In this document: in pieces, positions 22,613-32,880 of the stretch | Position numbering within the stretch: position 1 is the stretch's first letter | Layout of the letters: each line of letters begins with the position of its first letter | From: Semisulcospira habei | Taxonomy: Eukaryota; Mollusca; Gastropoda; Semisulcospiridae | Assembly: GCA_036245525.1 (NCBI GenBank) | Contig: BTPG01000006.1 | Coordinates: 72,988,026 to 73,052,025, forward strand | DNA: 64,000 nt | Reading direction: 5' to 3' | Notes under the pieces: model-generated | Told to the model about the DNA's origin: nothing | The model's database searches: none | The model's input: the letters and a program-made list of their open reading frames with translations, nothing else | Translations under genes and position numbers: made by a program

Positions 22613-22681
<69 letters not shown>
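22613..22681. repeat. (GT)n microsatellite
   Basis: Pure GT, about 69 bp. Confidence 0.97.
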
Positions 22682-22686
<5 letters not shown>

Positions 22687-22914
22687 GGTTGGGCGGGTTG
22701 GTAGGGTTTGGGTCTGGGAGTCGGGGCGGAGTATGAGAAAAGTCCTGGTCAAAGAAAGTCAAGAACAGTGTCAACACGCGTGTACTAAAATAATAATAAT
22801 ACAAAAATCCACATCTGTAAAATATATTCAAAAGATCTCATTGCCCTACATTTAACAACAGTTCAGCCCATATGCACTCAGGAAGCAGATTCGTCGACCA
22901 TCCGGTCCACAACT

Positions 22915-22985
22915 CAGGCATTTCCCAGCGAGCGGGCCAGTCGCGGCCGACGTGGGCCCGATGACAGTTTACGCACTGGGTTACC
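22915..22985. repeat. PalD half-copy (right arm)
   Basis: GGGCCAGTCGCGGCCGACGT then GGGCCCGATGACAGTTT and CACTGGGTTACC, without an intact left arm. Confidence 0.6.
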
Positions 22986-23106
22986 ATCTTGGGAAAGTGG
23001 GACGACACCTCTTTCGTCGTTACTAGGTGCCCCTGAGAGGCAGGACGGAACTAGCGGATAGTGTGTGTGATCAGACGATCGACGGCAAGTGCGATCAAGC
23101 TTGCGC

Positions 23107-23165
23107 TACACTGGTTGTCTACCTCGATTCGCTACCACTTATCATCTAGAGAGACAACCAGTGTG
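23107..23165. repeat. PalE hairpin
   Basis: ACACTGGTTGTCTACCTCGA faces AGAGAGACAACCAGTGTG; the tip is shortened. Confidence 0.75.
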
Positions 23166-23550
23166 AGCTTCTACTTCAGTGACTTTGCAAAGGACGCTAG
23201 TTATCGAGTTGTGTCTATAACCTGCTTCTGTTTCAAGCGTAAAGTCGTATGCGCACTCGCGGGGTGGGGGTGGGGGGGTTAAGGTGGGTGGGGGGGGGGG
23301 GGAAGAAAAAAAAAAGAGAAAAATCTAAACAAATGAATCCCGCAGTATCATCTTTATAAGTCCCTTCTATTTATAGAAGGGACTTTTTAGGACGGGTGCG
23401 TTGGGGCGAATTTAATAGCATGTCCATGATGTCAATGACGGGCAGGCCTAAACCTCTCACAATTGAAGTAACAAGATAAAAATTACGTCATGTCTAGTTA
23501 CAGTAACCTGGCTCATGAACGTACATTTGTGCGTGTGTACGTGTGTGCGT

Positions 23551-23714
23551 ATGTATGTATGTATGTATGTATGTATGTATGTATGTATGTATGTGTGTAT
23601 GTGTGTATGTGTGTGTGTATGTGTGTATGTGTGTATGTGTGTATGTATGTATGTATGTATGTATGTATGTATGTATGTATGTATGTATGTATGTATGTAT
23701 GTGCGTATGTATGT
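23551..23714. repeat. (TATG)n microsatellite with GT interruptions
   Basis: Mixed TATG and TGTG units within F copy 1. Confidence 0.95.
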
Positions 23715-24126
23715 AAACAAGAGAATCTCCGATATTTCTGTACACACAAGCTTGCAACTTGGAGAACTACTTTCTTAAAGGGGTGGCTAAGAGAGCATCC
23801 GAACATATTGTAATTGAATGTCTCATTTAAGACAAAAACAACCGTTTATAAGAAGTCGGTTAACCCAGATTAGAGTCCGTAATGTTTGTCATATTCACTT
23901 GAAATTTGGGATATAGCTAGTTTGGATAAAAACATTGGATGAGTTCGTTAGCCAGCTTTAAACCTCTTTAGTAAAAATTAATTCTTTTCAGAAAATAATT
24001 AAATTAAAAAAAACTTAACTTCTAGAGAAAGTCAGACAGTGGCGGTGACGTAAAAGAGGCAACTCCGTCACCATGCAGACATTGACATAATACTCTAAAT
24101 ATGACGTAATTCTCTCTAGCGCGCGC

Positions 24127-24129
<3 letters not shown>

Positions 24130-24225
<96 letters not shown>

Positions 24226-24230
24226 ACACA
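24130..24230. repeat. (CT)n then (CA)n
   Basis: About 80 bp of CT followed by a short CA run, inside F copy 1. Confidence 0.95.
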
Positions 24231-24243
24231 CAAACATGCGCGC

Positions 24244-24309
24244 ATCTCCAAGAGGCATAGATCCTCATGCGCCCAGAGAGCGCATGAGGATCTATGTCTC
24301 TTGGAGATG
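24244..24309. repeat. PalA2 hairpin inside F copy 1
   Basis: ATCTCCAAGAGGCATAGATC faces GATCTATGTCTCTTGGAGAT. Both arms have CATGCGC instead of CATGAGC. The outer arm ATCTCCA/TGGAGAT and the flanking GTTTGGAGCG define a subfamily shared with 40922 and 45936. Confidence 0.9.
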
Positions 24310-24335
24310 TTTGGAGCGCGCGCACATGCACGCAC

Positions 24336-24340
<5 letters not shown>

Positions 24341-24410
<70 letters not shown>
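24341..24410. repeat. (CA)n microsatellite
   Basis: Pure CA within F copy 1. Confidence 0.97.
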
Positions 24411-24412
<2 letters not shown>

Positions 24413-24667
24413 CACATGGTCGCGCTTTCAGACCCTTGACAGCGAAGACAGCTCTTATATAGAAGGAACTTTGTGGCTTATGGTTCATCCCATCTTGTTT
24501 ATTTTTATTATTTTATTACATTTTCAGTGAGATATTTGCTCTGATCTGGTAAACACCAGTATGTCCATTTCGCGAAAAAAAATTTAAATATTTTTTTTAG
24601 AACAATGGCAGATAGATCAATAATTCAGAACGTTCCGGTCACGTCGGGGAAACATGAATACAAACCC

Positions 24668-24772
24668 CAGTAGCGAAACGTCTTCAGGCCCACAACGGCC
24701 GCAGTGGGCCCGCGCACGGTCGTGCGCGGGCCCACTGCGGGCGTCGTGGGCGCGAAAAATATGTGCTTACTG
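24668..24772. repeat. PalD hairpin
   Basis: Arms GGCCCACAACGGCCGCAGTG / CACTGCGGGCGTCGTGGGC, apex CCGCGCACGGTCGTGCGCGG. CCACAACGGCC replaces CCGACGTCGGCC in the left arm and CGTCGTGGG echoes it on the right. Confidence 0.85.
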
Positions 24773-25107
24773 GGAATTGCCTGTACAATGCAGATGACTC
24801 GTGAAAATCTAAGTCTTTGGCGGAAAGACAGCATTGCCTCCTGTTTGAGCAAATGAGCCGGTTCACAGAGACCATAAGTCTAATACTATATTGTAATAGA
24901 CCTATGTGTCTTAAAGGTGGATCCTATCCAGCCGTCAAAAGATTCATGTCGACCAGGGATTTTAGAGAACGCTATATAGACAGTCTCTATGCAATCGCAG
25001 TGAATCCAAACTTTCACAGTTTTGTTACCAGAAATGAACCTGGGGAACCGACGTTTTCAACGCCTCAGGAAATGTTTTAATGTTTAGACGAACATAAAAC
25101 CGTAGAG
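24773..25107. other. Unassigned sequence
   Basis: An open frame on the plus strand (about 24817-25080) has no recognisable domain. Nothing else is seen. Confidence 0.4.
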
Positions 25108-25156
25108 CTTCAAGAGGCACAGTTGCGGAGGCACATAAGGATATATGCCTCTCGTA
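25108..25156. repeat. PalA hairpin, degenerate
   Basis: TTCAAGAGGCACAGTTGCGG then GGATATATGCCTCTCG; most of the left arm is lost. Confidence 0.6.
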
Positions 25157-25296
25157 AGTGGGGACTTAGGTGGAAGGTGTCAGCCTAGCGCGCTCTGTTT
25201 GCGTCGGTATTGTAGTCGTGGAGGCGGTCCTAAGGGATTTGTCTATGACTATAAGGGACAGTGTCATGTCTAGACAACACCGAGTAAACAGTGCTG

Positions 25297-25348
25297 AAAT
25301 AGGATTTATTCCTGAAATAGGATTTATTCCTGAAATAGGATTTATTCA
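25297..25348 (+). repeat. 18-bp tandem repeat, about 3 units
   Basis: GAAATAGGATTTATTCCT repeats three times; the last unit ends CAGG. Confidence 0.95.
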
Positions 25349-25373
25349 GGTCAAAGACAGGAGGCTGAGCCCC

Positions 25374-25582
25374 TTAACCCATTACATCCTGAGGCTGATT
25401 TTTCTAAATGTTGGTTATTGTCATATGAAGGCTAAATTACAGATTAAGAGATAGCTCAAACATTTTAGTTGAAGAGTGGTGCCAGAATAGCTTGGCGCCT
25501 CAGGCGCCAAGCTGTTCTAGCATCATCCTTGAATTAGCATAGTCAAATTAATTTCAAGCAGTAGTGTGTCAGTATGGGTTAA
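25374..25582. mobile_element. PalB element (subfamily 2), TTAA-bounded
   Basis: A 209-bp element with TTAACCCATTACATCCTGAG at the left and AGTATGGGTTAA at the right. The central stem is GGTGCCAGAATAGCTTGGCG with loop TCAG. The right arm has a few substitutions (CTGTTCTAGCATCATCC). Confidence 0.88.
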
Positions 25583-25637
25583 CTAGTAAGGAAAGATAGT
25601 GCGCCTCTTTGTAGTTCTACTTTCTGCACTGTATTTG

Positions 25638-25797
25638 GCAAAGAAGTACCCAACGGAGAAAGAAACACGCGTAGAAAAGACGGGTACAACACATTTTATT
25701 AATATTTCGGGTATTTACCCGAAATATTAATAAATTGTGTTGTACCCGTCTTTTCTAAGCGTGTTTCTTTCTCCGGCCGTTGGGTACTTCTTTGCAT
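25638..25797. repeat. PalK palindrome
   Basis: Arms of about 78 bp: GCAAAGAAGTACCCAACGGA, AGAAACACGCGTAGAAAAGA, CGGGTACAACACATTTTATT and AATATTTCGGGTA, then the complement. The right arm has 4 extra bases (GGCC) and very few substitutions. Fragments lie at 9415, 17755, 27690 and 35188. Confidence 0.92.
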
Positions 25798-26060
25798 TTT
25801 ACACGCTTGGCAGTCACCTTTTTGGTCTGGATTACTGTATTTGGCGCATACTTTACATGACAACTCATAAAAAAGTAATGTGAAAATCAATGGAGATTTT
25901 GGCATTAGGCCTCAACATGTAAAAATCTGCGATGGAGACAAATTGAGCGTTCAGCATGATATTAACCTCTTTGTGAGTGCACTACAGGTGGTTGTATGCA
26001 CACTGGGGTTAACCCCAACACCACCAGCGGAGGCTGATCATGTCTTTGAATTCATGATAC

Positions 26061-26102
26061 GTTCTTTCAAGTTGAATTGCCGGAATTCAACTTGAAACGG
26101 AA
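26061..26102. repeat. Small palindrome
   Basis: GTTCTTTCAAGTTGAATTGC then CGGAATTCAACTTGAAACGG; stem of about 18 bp. Confidence 0.75.
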
Positions 26103-26250
26103 CCCAAGCCCGTCAAGAGAGCATGGACACAAAGTGGTTTCAGCAAGAAGTATAGATTCTCATGAGCCCCCGAAACTGCGGGGGCTCATGAGGATCTATA
26201 CCTCTTGCAGTTGGGTGGTGTTCGATTTTTCTCGGAAGGGAAGAGGTTAA
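26103..26250 (+). mobile_element. PalA element
   Basis: The hairpin is at 26143-26208. The right flank CAGTTGGGTGGTGTTCG, TTTTTCTCGGAAGGGAAGAG and GTTAA is the standard PalA right end. The left flank GCATGGACACAAAGTGGTTT also fits. Confidence 0.87.
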
Positions 26251-26852
26251 GGTGACGCGGGATCAGCACTGCTTGAAAATCTGCCGCGCGCAGTTCACGA
26301 CCTTTCAGTGTAGGGCGTAATTTATTGAGAACAAGTTTTTTTCCCCCTTGACCCAGAGGTGACCGGCCCATTCGCCCTTGATGATAACCATTTAGCCACA
26401 GCAGCACATGGGGACTATCCCGTGATTTCCAGGGGGATCCACGTGACACTGGCGCATGCCACCGGCATGGACGGCGTTACTAATAGGAGAAAGGGGTGAT
26501 AACTCGGCACACGCCCCCAAAGGGCGATAATTGACGAGACACGATACAATCCAGAAGCAAATGACTTCGTACTTTTCATTAGCGATGGCGGTTGGTCTTT
26601 AGTATAAGCGCGCACATGTGAGCTGAATCAATGGTGTGAATGAACTGTTTAAAGCCATGCGTTCTTCTCCATGTTCTTCCTTTTGCAGTAATGAACACCT
26701 TTAATTCAACATTGAGACTGAATATGCAGCCGGTTCAGCCTCAGGTACACTGCGGTACACTAGGAGCCTTAAGGTTAGACCACGTTTTCGCGATTGCGAT
26801 ATTGTAATGCTCTGAGAATAATTTAGTGAAGGAAGAAAACCAATTGGTGAGC
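26251..26852. other. Unassigned sequence
   Basis: No recognised feature. Confidence 0.4.
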
Positions 26853-26957
26853 AAAAGGCCCTGGTGCCGACGTCAGCCTTAGCTGGCACGCGCACTGTCG
26901 TGCGCGTGCTAGCTAAGGCTGACATCAGCCCGCACGAGGCCTTTTTGCTCACCGGTA
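26853..26957. repeat. PalD hairpin with strongly altered, matching arms
   Basis: Left GACGTCAGCCTTAGCTGGCA, right TGCTAGCTAAGGCTGACATC. Both arms carry CAGCCTTAGCT where most copies have CGGCCGCAGTG, and GGCACGCGCAC where most have GGCCCGCGCAC. Termini are GAGCAAAAGGCC / GGCCTTTTTGCTC. Confidence 0.88.
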
Positions 26958-27105
26958 ATCCCCTTTGGAAGACAGAAACTAGTGCCCGTTATATCCGCGG
27001 ATACCGAGGTATACTGGAACGCGTAACATTGAGGCTGACCTGGATAACATAAGCCGTGGGCGAATTCATCTCAGGACTGTATTATAAATAGCAGGAATTT
27101 ATTCA

Positions 27106-27182
27106 GCTATGATAGTTCGAGGGTAGAGTTGAGCTTGACGCTGTAGGCGTCAAGTTAATCTGGCATTACTCTCAAACCACCA
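27106..27182. repeat. PalB hairpin, degenerate
   Basis: ATGATAGTTCGAGGGTAGAG with tip GCTTGACGCTGTAGGCGTCAAG; both arms have TTGACGC instead of TTGGCGC. Confidence 0.72.
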
Positions 27183-27364
27183 CAGTCAGCCCATTTCAAA
27201 CTACAGTTTGTCAGGGCTAGAATGTTAAGTTCTGTGAAAACACGAATAAATACGCGTCTGCTCTTCGTTGTGAGACTGTATAAACAAGACTGATACTACC
27301 TCAGGGACGACAACCTTGGTCCAGCGTCACTATGGGGAGGTAATTTGGGCCAACGACTATAAAC

Positions 27365-27603
27365 ACCGTGCAAGCAGTACTTTTACTGGCTCCTGGTAGC
27401 CATCAACCTCATCAAGGCCTGTTTTACGACATTAGTTTTCTGGTCCAAGGGCGGAGGGATGGAACGTGTTGAACATAACCCACGATGGAAGCTGCTTTGT
27501 GTAGTCTGGTAACAAGGTAATATTCGCCACCAGTATTGACAGATTGCTGACCACCGTGAGATGGCCTTAGTCGCCTGCTCAGCGTTAAACCCCAATAACT
27601 AAC
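27365..27603 (+). mobile_element. Retroelement 3' region ending in AACTAAC
   Basis: Ends GATGGCCTTAGTCGCCTGCT, CAGCGTTAAACCCCAATAAC, TAACA, the same 3' end as at 14850-14908 and 59025-59083. The 5' limit is uncertain. Confidence 0.55.
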
Positions 27604-27689
27604 AGACGTCTGAGCTGGAGTGCAACACGTCACGTTTACAAACTGGAGAAAATTATGCACCAAAAACTTTAGGCAAAGTAAGTCCCAGC

Positions 27690-27805
27690 AAAGAAAGAAA
27701 CACGCTTAGAAAGGACAATTGCAACACAGCTGTATTGTAATTGAACTTTATAAGCGTGTTTCTTTCATTGTTGGAATTTTCTCTGCATCTTACACGCTTG
27801 GCAGT
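27690..27805. repeat. PalK-related hairpin
   Basis: AAAGAAACACGCTTAGAAAG on the left and TAAGCGTGTTTCTTT on the right, then TTACACGCTTGGCAGTCACC, as next to the PalK copy at 25638. Confidence 0.7.
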
Positions 27806-27819
27806 CACCATATTCGTCA

Positions 27820-27945
27820 TTTCATCACAAAGTCGAAATGGCGCAATTTTTCGTTTTTCGCCACAGGCGAAGGTTCGATTGCACGACCTTTTGCAAAAGA
27901 GTCCAAAGCACTATAATACCATCTGAGCTACCCAGGTTCCCAGTT
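27820..27945 (-). mobile_element. tRNA-derived SINE
   Basis: On the minus strand from about 27937: GAACCTGGGTAGCTCAGATG (box A-like TAGCTCAGATGG), an anticodon-like region, then a degenerate box B-like GCAATCGAACCTTCGCC, then a body with GGCGAAAAACGAAAAATTGC. The box A is excellent, the box B is weak. Confidence 0.65.
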
Positions 27946-28497
27946 CACCAGAGGAGTTCAGCATGCAAATCAACGCTTTCGTTGTCAGCAATGGGCGAGA
28001 ATCATTGACAAACAGTGTCTGTCAACCAATTTTCAAAGAAAGTTCAGTCTTATGAACTGAAGAAGACGTTTATGCCGACACACTTTGCTAGGATCGAGAC
28101 GCCCCTAGCTCCGAACAGCCCACCACTCACCTCAATCCCGCCCCCCTCCCCCCATCCCCAACCCCACGACCAATCACCCACCTTCTTCCCAGCCCTCCGC
28201 CTCTCAACCTCTCCAAATCTTACTGCAACAGATCCCTTTTCTCACACTTTAGCACCGCAACAACATTCACTATTTTATGGCGGGAACCAGCCATCCCTGT
28301 TTATGATCGCTGGAACGAGTTTTCCTCCAACACGAGGAAGCAAACGCCATTTCAATGGACGGCGGAACAGCTTTAGGCAGGAATCAGTCTATTTTCCGTA
28401 CGAACCAGTCTGACTGTGAACTCCAGTCGTCTGTAAAAAAACAAGTACATGTGGAGCTGATCTTAGCCGACGCAATTCTGATTGTTTCCACATTCCC
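27946..28497. other. Unassigned sequence
   Basis: C-rich patch near 28138-28165; a Pro/Ser-rich open frame has no recognisable domain. Confidence 0.4.
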
Positions 28498-28566
28498 AGC
28501 AATAGGCACAGTTCCCATCGAGGCTATGCAGCATGCAGAGGCTCGTTGGGATATATGCCTATTGGT
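28498..28566. repeat. PalA hairpin, degenerate
   Basis: GCAATAGGCACAGTTCCCAT faces GTTGGGATATATGCCTATTG, with GGCTCGTTGGG as in the neighbouring copy. Confidence 0.7.
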
Positions 28567-28639
28567 TTTTCTGTTCGCTTGTGCTAGCAATGCTATGTCT
28601 TTTGCGTTCTGTATAAGCAGTTAGAGTTGATCATTGAAA

Positions 28640-28700
28640 GCAAGAGGCATAGACCCCAACGAGCCCCTTGCATGGGCTCGTTGGGATCTACGCCTCTTGC
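28640..28700. repeat. PalA hairpin with triple symmetric change
   Basis: The left arm has CCCAACGAGCC and the right arm GGCTCGTTGGG; the family consensus is CCTCATGAGCC/GGCTCATGAGG. Three positions differ from consensus in both arms while pairing is kept. Confidence 0.9.
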
Positions 28701-28767
28701 TGGGTTCGATCAGAATCTATGCCTCCTGCAGATGATCGCCATTATCTCTCCACTATTTCTGATTTCT

Positions 28768-30250
28768 CGGTCAGTGTGGTCCTTGTCTCAGTCAAAGGTC
28801 GGAGCATCTTTTTCTTTCCATCCACGCACGAAATCACTTTTGCACGGCCTCTTGACTACCCCCTCCCCCCAACTCGCACAGCCTATCTCTCACAGAATTC
28901 TCGGTCAGCGTGGACTAAAACAATAGCTGAACACTCATGGTGATTTTTGTTAAGGTCATAGTCAGCATAGTTTTTGTCTCAGTCAGAGGTGGGAGCATAT
29001 CTTTCTTTCCATCCATCTTTATTTCGAAATCGCTTTTTACAGGGCCTTTTGACTACCACCCCTCCCCCTCCTAACTCGCTATTGCAGAAGTATTGGTCAG
29101 CATAGTCTAAAACAACACCTGAACAATCATGGTGATTTTTAGGTTAGCATAATTTTTGTCTCAGTCAGAGGTGCAGCATCTCCTTCGTTCCATCTGCACA
29201 CGAAATCGTTTTGACTACTCCCCCCCCCCCCTCACCCCCAGTCAGAGGTTGGAGCATCTCCTTCGTTCCATCCGCGCACGAAATCGTTTTGACAGGGCCT
29301 CTTGACTACCCCCCCCCCCCCCCCCATCCCCCCGCCAAACAGGCACAGGCAGACAAGCTCTCACAAAATTCTCGGGGTGAATTTTTGGTCAGCATAATTT
29401 TTGTTTCAGTCAGAAGTGGGAGCATCTCCTTCGTTCTTTCCGCACACGAAATCGTTTTGACGGGGCCCCTTAGCTCCCCCCCTCCCCACTCCCATCCGAA
29501 CACTCACACAGATGAGCTATCGCGGAATAATCGGTCAGCACGGCAAAAAGCAACCCTTGGACATTAATGCCGACGTAATGCTCTCATGAAACTCTATAGG
29601 CAAGGACCCCCCTCGCCGTCTCCCTAGCTCCTGCCAGCCTTTGCGACACACACCTATTAGCCGTTGCAGAATTTTCCATCAGCATGGTCCCAAAAATGCT
29701 TGAACGTAAATGTCAACGTTACAATCACACGAAATCATACGAAATCTTGTAGACAGGATCCCCTCCCCTCCCATAGCTCCCTCTTCTCATTTACTTTGTA
29801 CACTAGAACAGGAGAATGATCGACCATGATACTGCCGAGAAAAAAACAACTGAACACCACTCAGCTGCAAGAGGTATAGATCCTCATGAGCCCCCGCAGT
29901 TGCGGGGGCTCATGAGGATCTATACCTCTTACTAAAACCATTTTATATCCACGTTCCTTTAACGGCTGGAGATCTTTGACGTTGAATTTACGATTTCAAT
30001 AACACCATCTGCATCAACTGGGAATGGCTAGCTTGGTCGGGATGGACGGAGTCTTGTCCAGAACATTCATGGCAACGTCTCACTCGCATTGAAATCTTTT
30101 AGGATAGGTACCCCCATTCCCTTCAGCTCAATCTTCGCTGCTCTCTCCCAGAAGTCGTGATCACAATGATGACATGTTCTGAACGTTTACACCAACGTAA
30201 CGCTCTCACGAAATCGTGCAAACATCTCCATTTCCATCGCACCCTTCCTT
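28768..30250 (+). repeat. Diverged tandem array, about 80-200 bp units
   Basis: The core GTCTCAGTCAGAGGTGGGAG, CATCTCCTTCGTTCCATCC, GCACACGAAATCGTTTTGAC and a C-rich run repeats near 28790, 28980, 29160, 29240 and 29410. More decayed units (ACGAAATC, CTCTCACGAAATC) lie near 29580, 29725, 30085 and 30205. A PalA element interrupts the array. Confidence 0.7.
29832..29985 (-). mobile_element. PalA element inside the tandem array
   Basis: The hairpin at 29867-29932 is almost perfect. The left flank CTGCCGAGAAAAAAACAACT and GAACACCACTCAGCTGCAAG is the TIR side in reverse orientation. Confidence 0.88.
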
Positions 30251-30280
30251 CCCACTACCTGCTATTTTAACTATCCAAGC

Positions 30281-30385
30281 ACGCAAAAGGTCATCTGGCC
30301 GACGTCGTCCGCAGTGGGCTCGCGCACTGCCGTGCGAGGGCTCACTGCGGCCGACGTCGGCCAGATGACTTTTGCTTGCTGGGCC
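30281..30385. repeat. PalD hairpin
   Basis: GCAAAAGGTCATCTGGCCGA / TCGGCCAGATGACTTTTGC with CATCTGG symmetric in both arms against CCTCGGG elsewhere; apex GCGCACTGCCGTGCG. The inner arm GGGCTCGCGC / GCGAGGGCTC also matches itself with a slight offset. Confidence 0.88.
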
Positions 30386-30552
30386 TGCGAGCTGATCCCT
30401 CCTATGCGGCGGGTGACAATCGGTCGCGTAATTCCCGGAAGATGCCGCTGGCTGCTGAATCAACAGAACGCGCTCCCCGTAATTTGGCGTCCGTCGTTGA
30501 CACCGCTTAAGTTTGCTGCCAAAATGGCTGCATGCGTGTTCACAGCATAGCC

Positions 30553-31110
30553 AATGGCTATGAGCCAGCCTCGTCCAACACACAAGAACCATAGATCCTC
30601 ATCAGCCCCAGGCATGCAGCAACAAGCGCTCGAAAGGGCTAAAGCCTCTTTTGCAGGTCTTGATCGTCTCCAACTGTTTTAGATTGATCGCTGGATCTAA
30701 CTAAATCCTCCCAAAAGAGGGGCAACGTTTTATTCATGCGCCGGGCAATGGCCACGAACAAGCCTTGTTGAAAGTGGAAGAAACAGACTCTCATGATCCC
30801 ATGCGTGCACCCCGCAAGGGCTCGTGAGAATCAAAGCCTCCTTGCTGGACTTGATCGTCTCCAGCTGTTCTTAGATTGACAGTTGGATCTAACCACATTG
30901 TCCAAAAATGAGGAATAGATCTTCACGCTCCGGACAATGGTCATGTGCCAGTGTAGTCCCACATACAAGGGTCATAGTACCTCATAAGTCCCATGATAGC
31001 CCTCAAATAGCTCGTGAGAATCAAAGTCTCTTGCTGAACCTGATCGTCTCCAGCTGTTCTTAGACTGACGGTCGGATCTAACCAAATTCTCCAAAAAGAG
31101 GAATAGATCT
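30553..31110 (+). repeat. 190-bp tandem repeat (about 3 units) carrying decayed PalA
   Basis: GATCGTCTCCARCTGTTYTT falls at about 30661, 30851 and 31041, a period of 190 bp. Each unit includes a decayed PalA arm pair (CATAGATCCTCATCAGCCCC and GGGCT..AAAGCCTC) followed by GGATCTAAC and AAAAGAGG. Confidence 0.8.
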
Positions 31111-31122
31111 TCTTGAACTCCC

Positions 31123-31124
<2 letters not shown>

Positions 31125-31197
<73 letters not shown>

Positions 31198-31213
31198 TCT
31201 CTCTCTCTCCCCC

Positions 31214-31244
<31 letters not shown>

Positions 31245-31252
31245 ACACACAC
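31125..31252. repeat. (CT)n-(C)n-(CA)n
   Basis: A compound tract: CT about 31125-31208, C about 31209-31230, CA to 31251. Confidence 0.95.
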
Positions 31253-31469
31253 CGGCTTGAATTACAAAGAGATTTCGGACCATCATTGACACGCTTACGC
31301 TTGCTGCCAAAATGGCTATCCGCAAGGGCCAGTTACAAATGGAAGCCTTAAAATACCCAAGCTAGCCCCTTTTCATCATTGAGACGTTAAAATTCGACCA
31401 AAACGCCTGTCACCAATGACCGCTCCTTTTATTCAGTTCCAGATGCTTGAGCGTCGCTCTGCTTGACCC

Positions 31470-31571
31470 TTTCAATGCCGAGAAAAAGGTGAACACCATC
31501 CAACTGCAAGAGGTATAGATCCTCATGAGCCCCCGCATTCGCGGGGGCTCTTGAGGATCTATACCTCTTGC
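31470..31571 (-). mobile_element. PalA element, tandem member 1
   Basis: The left flank TTTCAATGCCGAGAAAAAGG and GAACACCATCCAACTGCAAG precedes a hairpin at 31506-31571 (GGTATAGATCCTCATGAGCC). Confidence 0.88.
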
Positions 31572-31644
31572 TGAAATCACTTTGCATCCATGTTCCTAAG
31601 ATATTTGACTTTGAATTTACAATGACTTAAAAAGCACAACATGC

Positions 31645-31744
31645 TTCGCTGCCGGGAGAAATTGACCACAACACAACTGCAAGAGGTATAGATCCTCATG
31701 AGCCTCCGCGAATGCGGGGGCTCATGAGGATCTATACCTCTTGC
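31645..31744 (-). mobile_element. PalA element, tandem member 2
   Basis: The hairpin at 31679-31744 starts 173 bp after the previous one. The downstream blocks (GAAACCGCTTTGCATCCAAG, GACTTTGACGTT, GAATTTACGATGATTT) follow the same order as in member 1 (GAAATCACTTTGCATCCATG, GACTTTGAATTTACAATGACTT). Confidence 0.88.
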
Positions 31745-31935
31745 TGAAACCGCTTTGCATCCAAGGTCCTCATATTAGACGACTTTGACGTTCGTTGAAT
31801 TTACGATGATTTCAGACACGCGGTCTGCGTCCAATGCCATCGAACGGGTTCAACATTTGCACTCCAGCCTCCTCCAGCGGCAAGAGCCTCAGATCTAAAT
31901 CTACCCAAGATCTAAGCAACTCGCAGAGGAAACCC

Positions 31936-32045
31936 GGTGTGCAAAAGTTCCTCGGGCCGGCGTCGGTTTTAGTTGGCCCGCGCACAGCCATGCACGGGCC
32001 AGCTAAACCCGACAGCCGGCCCGTAGACTGTAGATTACCGGGGAG
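31936..32045. repeat. PalD hairpin
   Basis: Arms GGGCCGGCGTCGGTTTTAGT and AGCTAAACCCGACAGCCGGC, apex CGCGCACAGCCATGCACG. TTTTAGTTGG pairs with CCAGCTAAA, unlike the GCAGTGGG of most copies. Confidence 0.83.
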
Positions 32046-32404
32046 CAGTTCAATTAGCTAGCTGCATTTACAGCTGCGTTGACCGTGCCGAGGACCTCAT
32101 TCAGTTCGGAGAGGAACCAGCTGTGGCCTGAATACATATAGCCCAGGTCGCCCTGCCCTCCGTCCCGTGTTTTATTTGCACTGCAGTGATGGGGCTTTCA
32201 CTTCATTTCTGCTGCAACACTGCACCGGTAATGGCTTCGAGCCACGGCTCCTCCCACTGACACATTTGCGGCAAATCTGAAAACATTTGCTCTTTGCCCG
32301 AGAATGCTTAGATTGAACGCCGGGCGTCTTGTTCTGTGTGCGGAACGCACGTAAAGCTGTAAGAAGCCGAGAGAACTCACAGGTCTTTAAGCGCCCAGTA
32401 TAGT
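32046..32404. other. Unassigned sequence
   Basis: No recognised feature. Confidence 0.4.
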
Positions 32405-32575
32405 CAAAAAGAAGTATGGGTCTTCATGTCTGATCTCTTAAGAAATCTGTCATCTTCCACTGGCCCTGAATCGGGATGCGGGCAGGCATCCCGATTTTTA
32501 AAGGGTAAAGGGCAACAGCCTTTCAATTTAATTCAGGGCTCATGAAGATCTATGCCGCTTTTGGGTAGTCTAAAC
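32405..32575. repeat. PalA hairpin split by an inner hairpin
   Basis: AAGAAGTATGGGTCTTCATG (left) and GCTCATGAAGATCTATGCCG (right) are PalA arms about 110 bp apart. Between them lies a separate perfect stem AATCGGGATGC-GGGCAG-GCATCCCGATT at about 32471-32498. Confidence 0.75.
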
Positions 32576-32769
32576 TTCACATCGACTCCTCATACGGAAC
32601 ACGTCGTGGACACAAGGATGAATGGGCAAATATGAAATAGCACATGTTTTCAAATGTTCATTGAAGAAGATGAAATGATTCGCTGAGGCAGAGGAAGACG
32701 TGAAATCCATTTTTGGATAGCAAAGTTTTCTTCCCATCAGACTATTAGCAGATTCAGTTTCTGGAACTT

Positions 32770-32880
32770 CTCCCAGTAAGCAAAGGTCATCGGGCCCACG
32801 AAGGCCGCAGTGGGCCCGAGCACTAATGTGCGCGGGCCCACTGCCGGCAGTCGTGGGCCCGCGGCACTTTTTCCTGCGTC
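32770..32880. repeat. PalD hairpin
   Basis: CCCAGTAAGCAAAGGTCATC, GGGCCCACGAAGGCCGCAGT on the left; CACTGCCGGCAGTCGTGGGC on the right; apex GAGCACTAATGTGCGCG. Confidence 0.83.

Larger units (their letters stand above)
23344..24515 (+). mobile_element. F-family repeat, copy 1
   Basis: Starts near the hairpin AGTCCCTTCTATTTATAGA (23365-23390). Then come CCATGATGTCAATGACGGGC, AAGTAACAAGATAAAAATTA, a (TATG)n tract, GAGAATCTCCGATATTTCTG, GGGTGGCTAAGAGAGCATCC, GATGAGTTCGTTAGCCAGCT and GTGGCGGTGACGTAAAAGAG, then (CT)n, (CA)n, a PalA2 hairpin, (CA)n, and TATAGAAGGAACTTTGTGG near the end. The same order, inverted, makes up 40485-42032. TTAA at about 23775 is the empty site corresponding to the nested PalB in copy 2. 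Confidence 0.82.
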
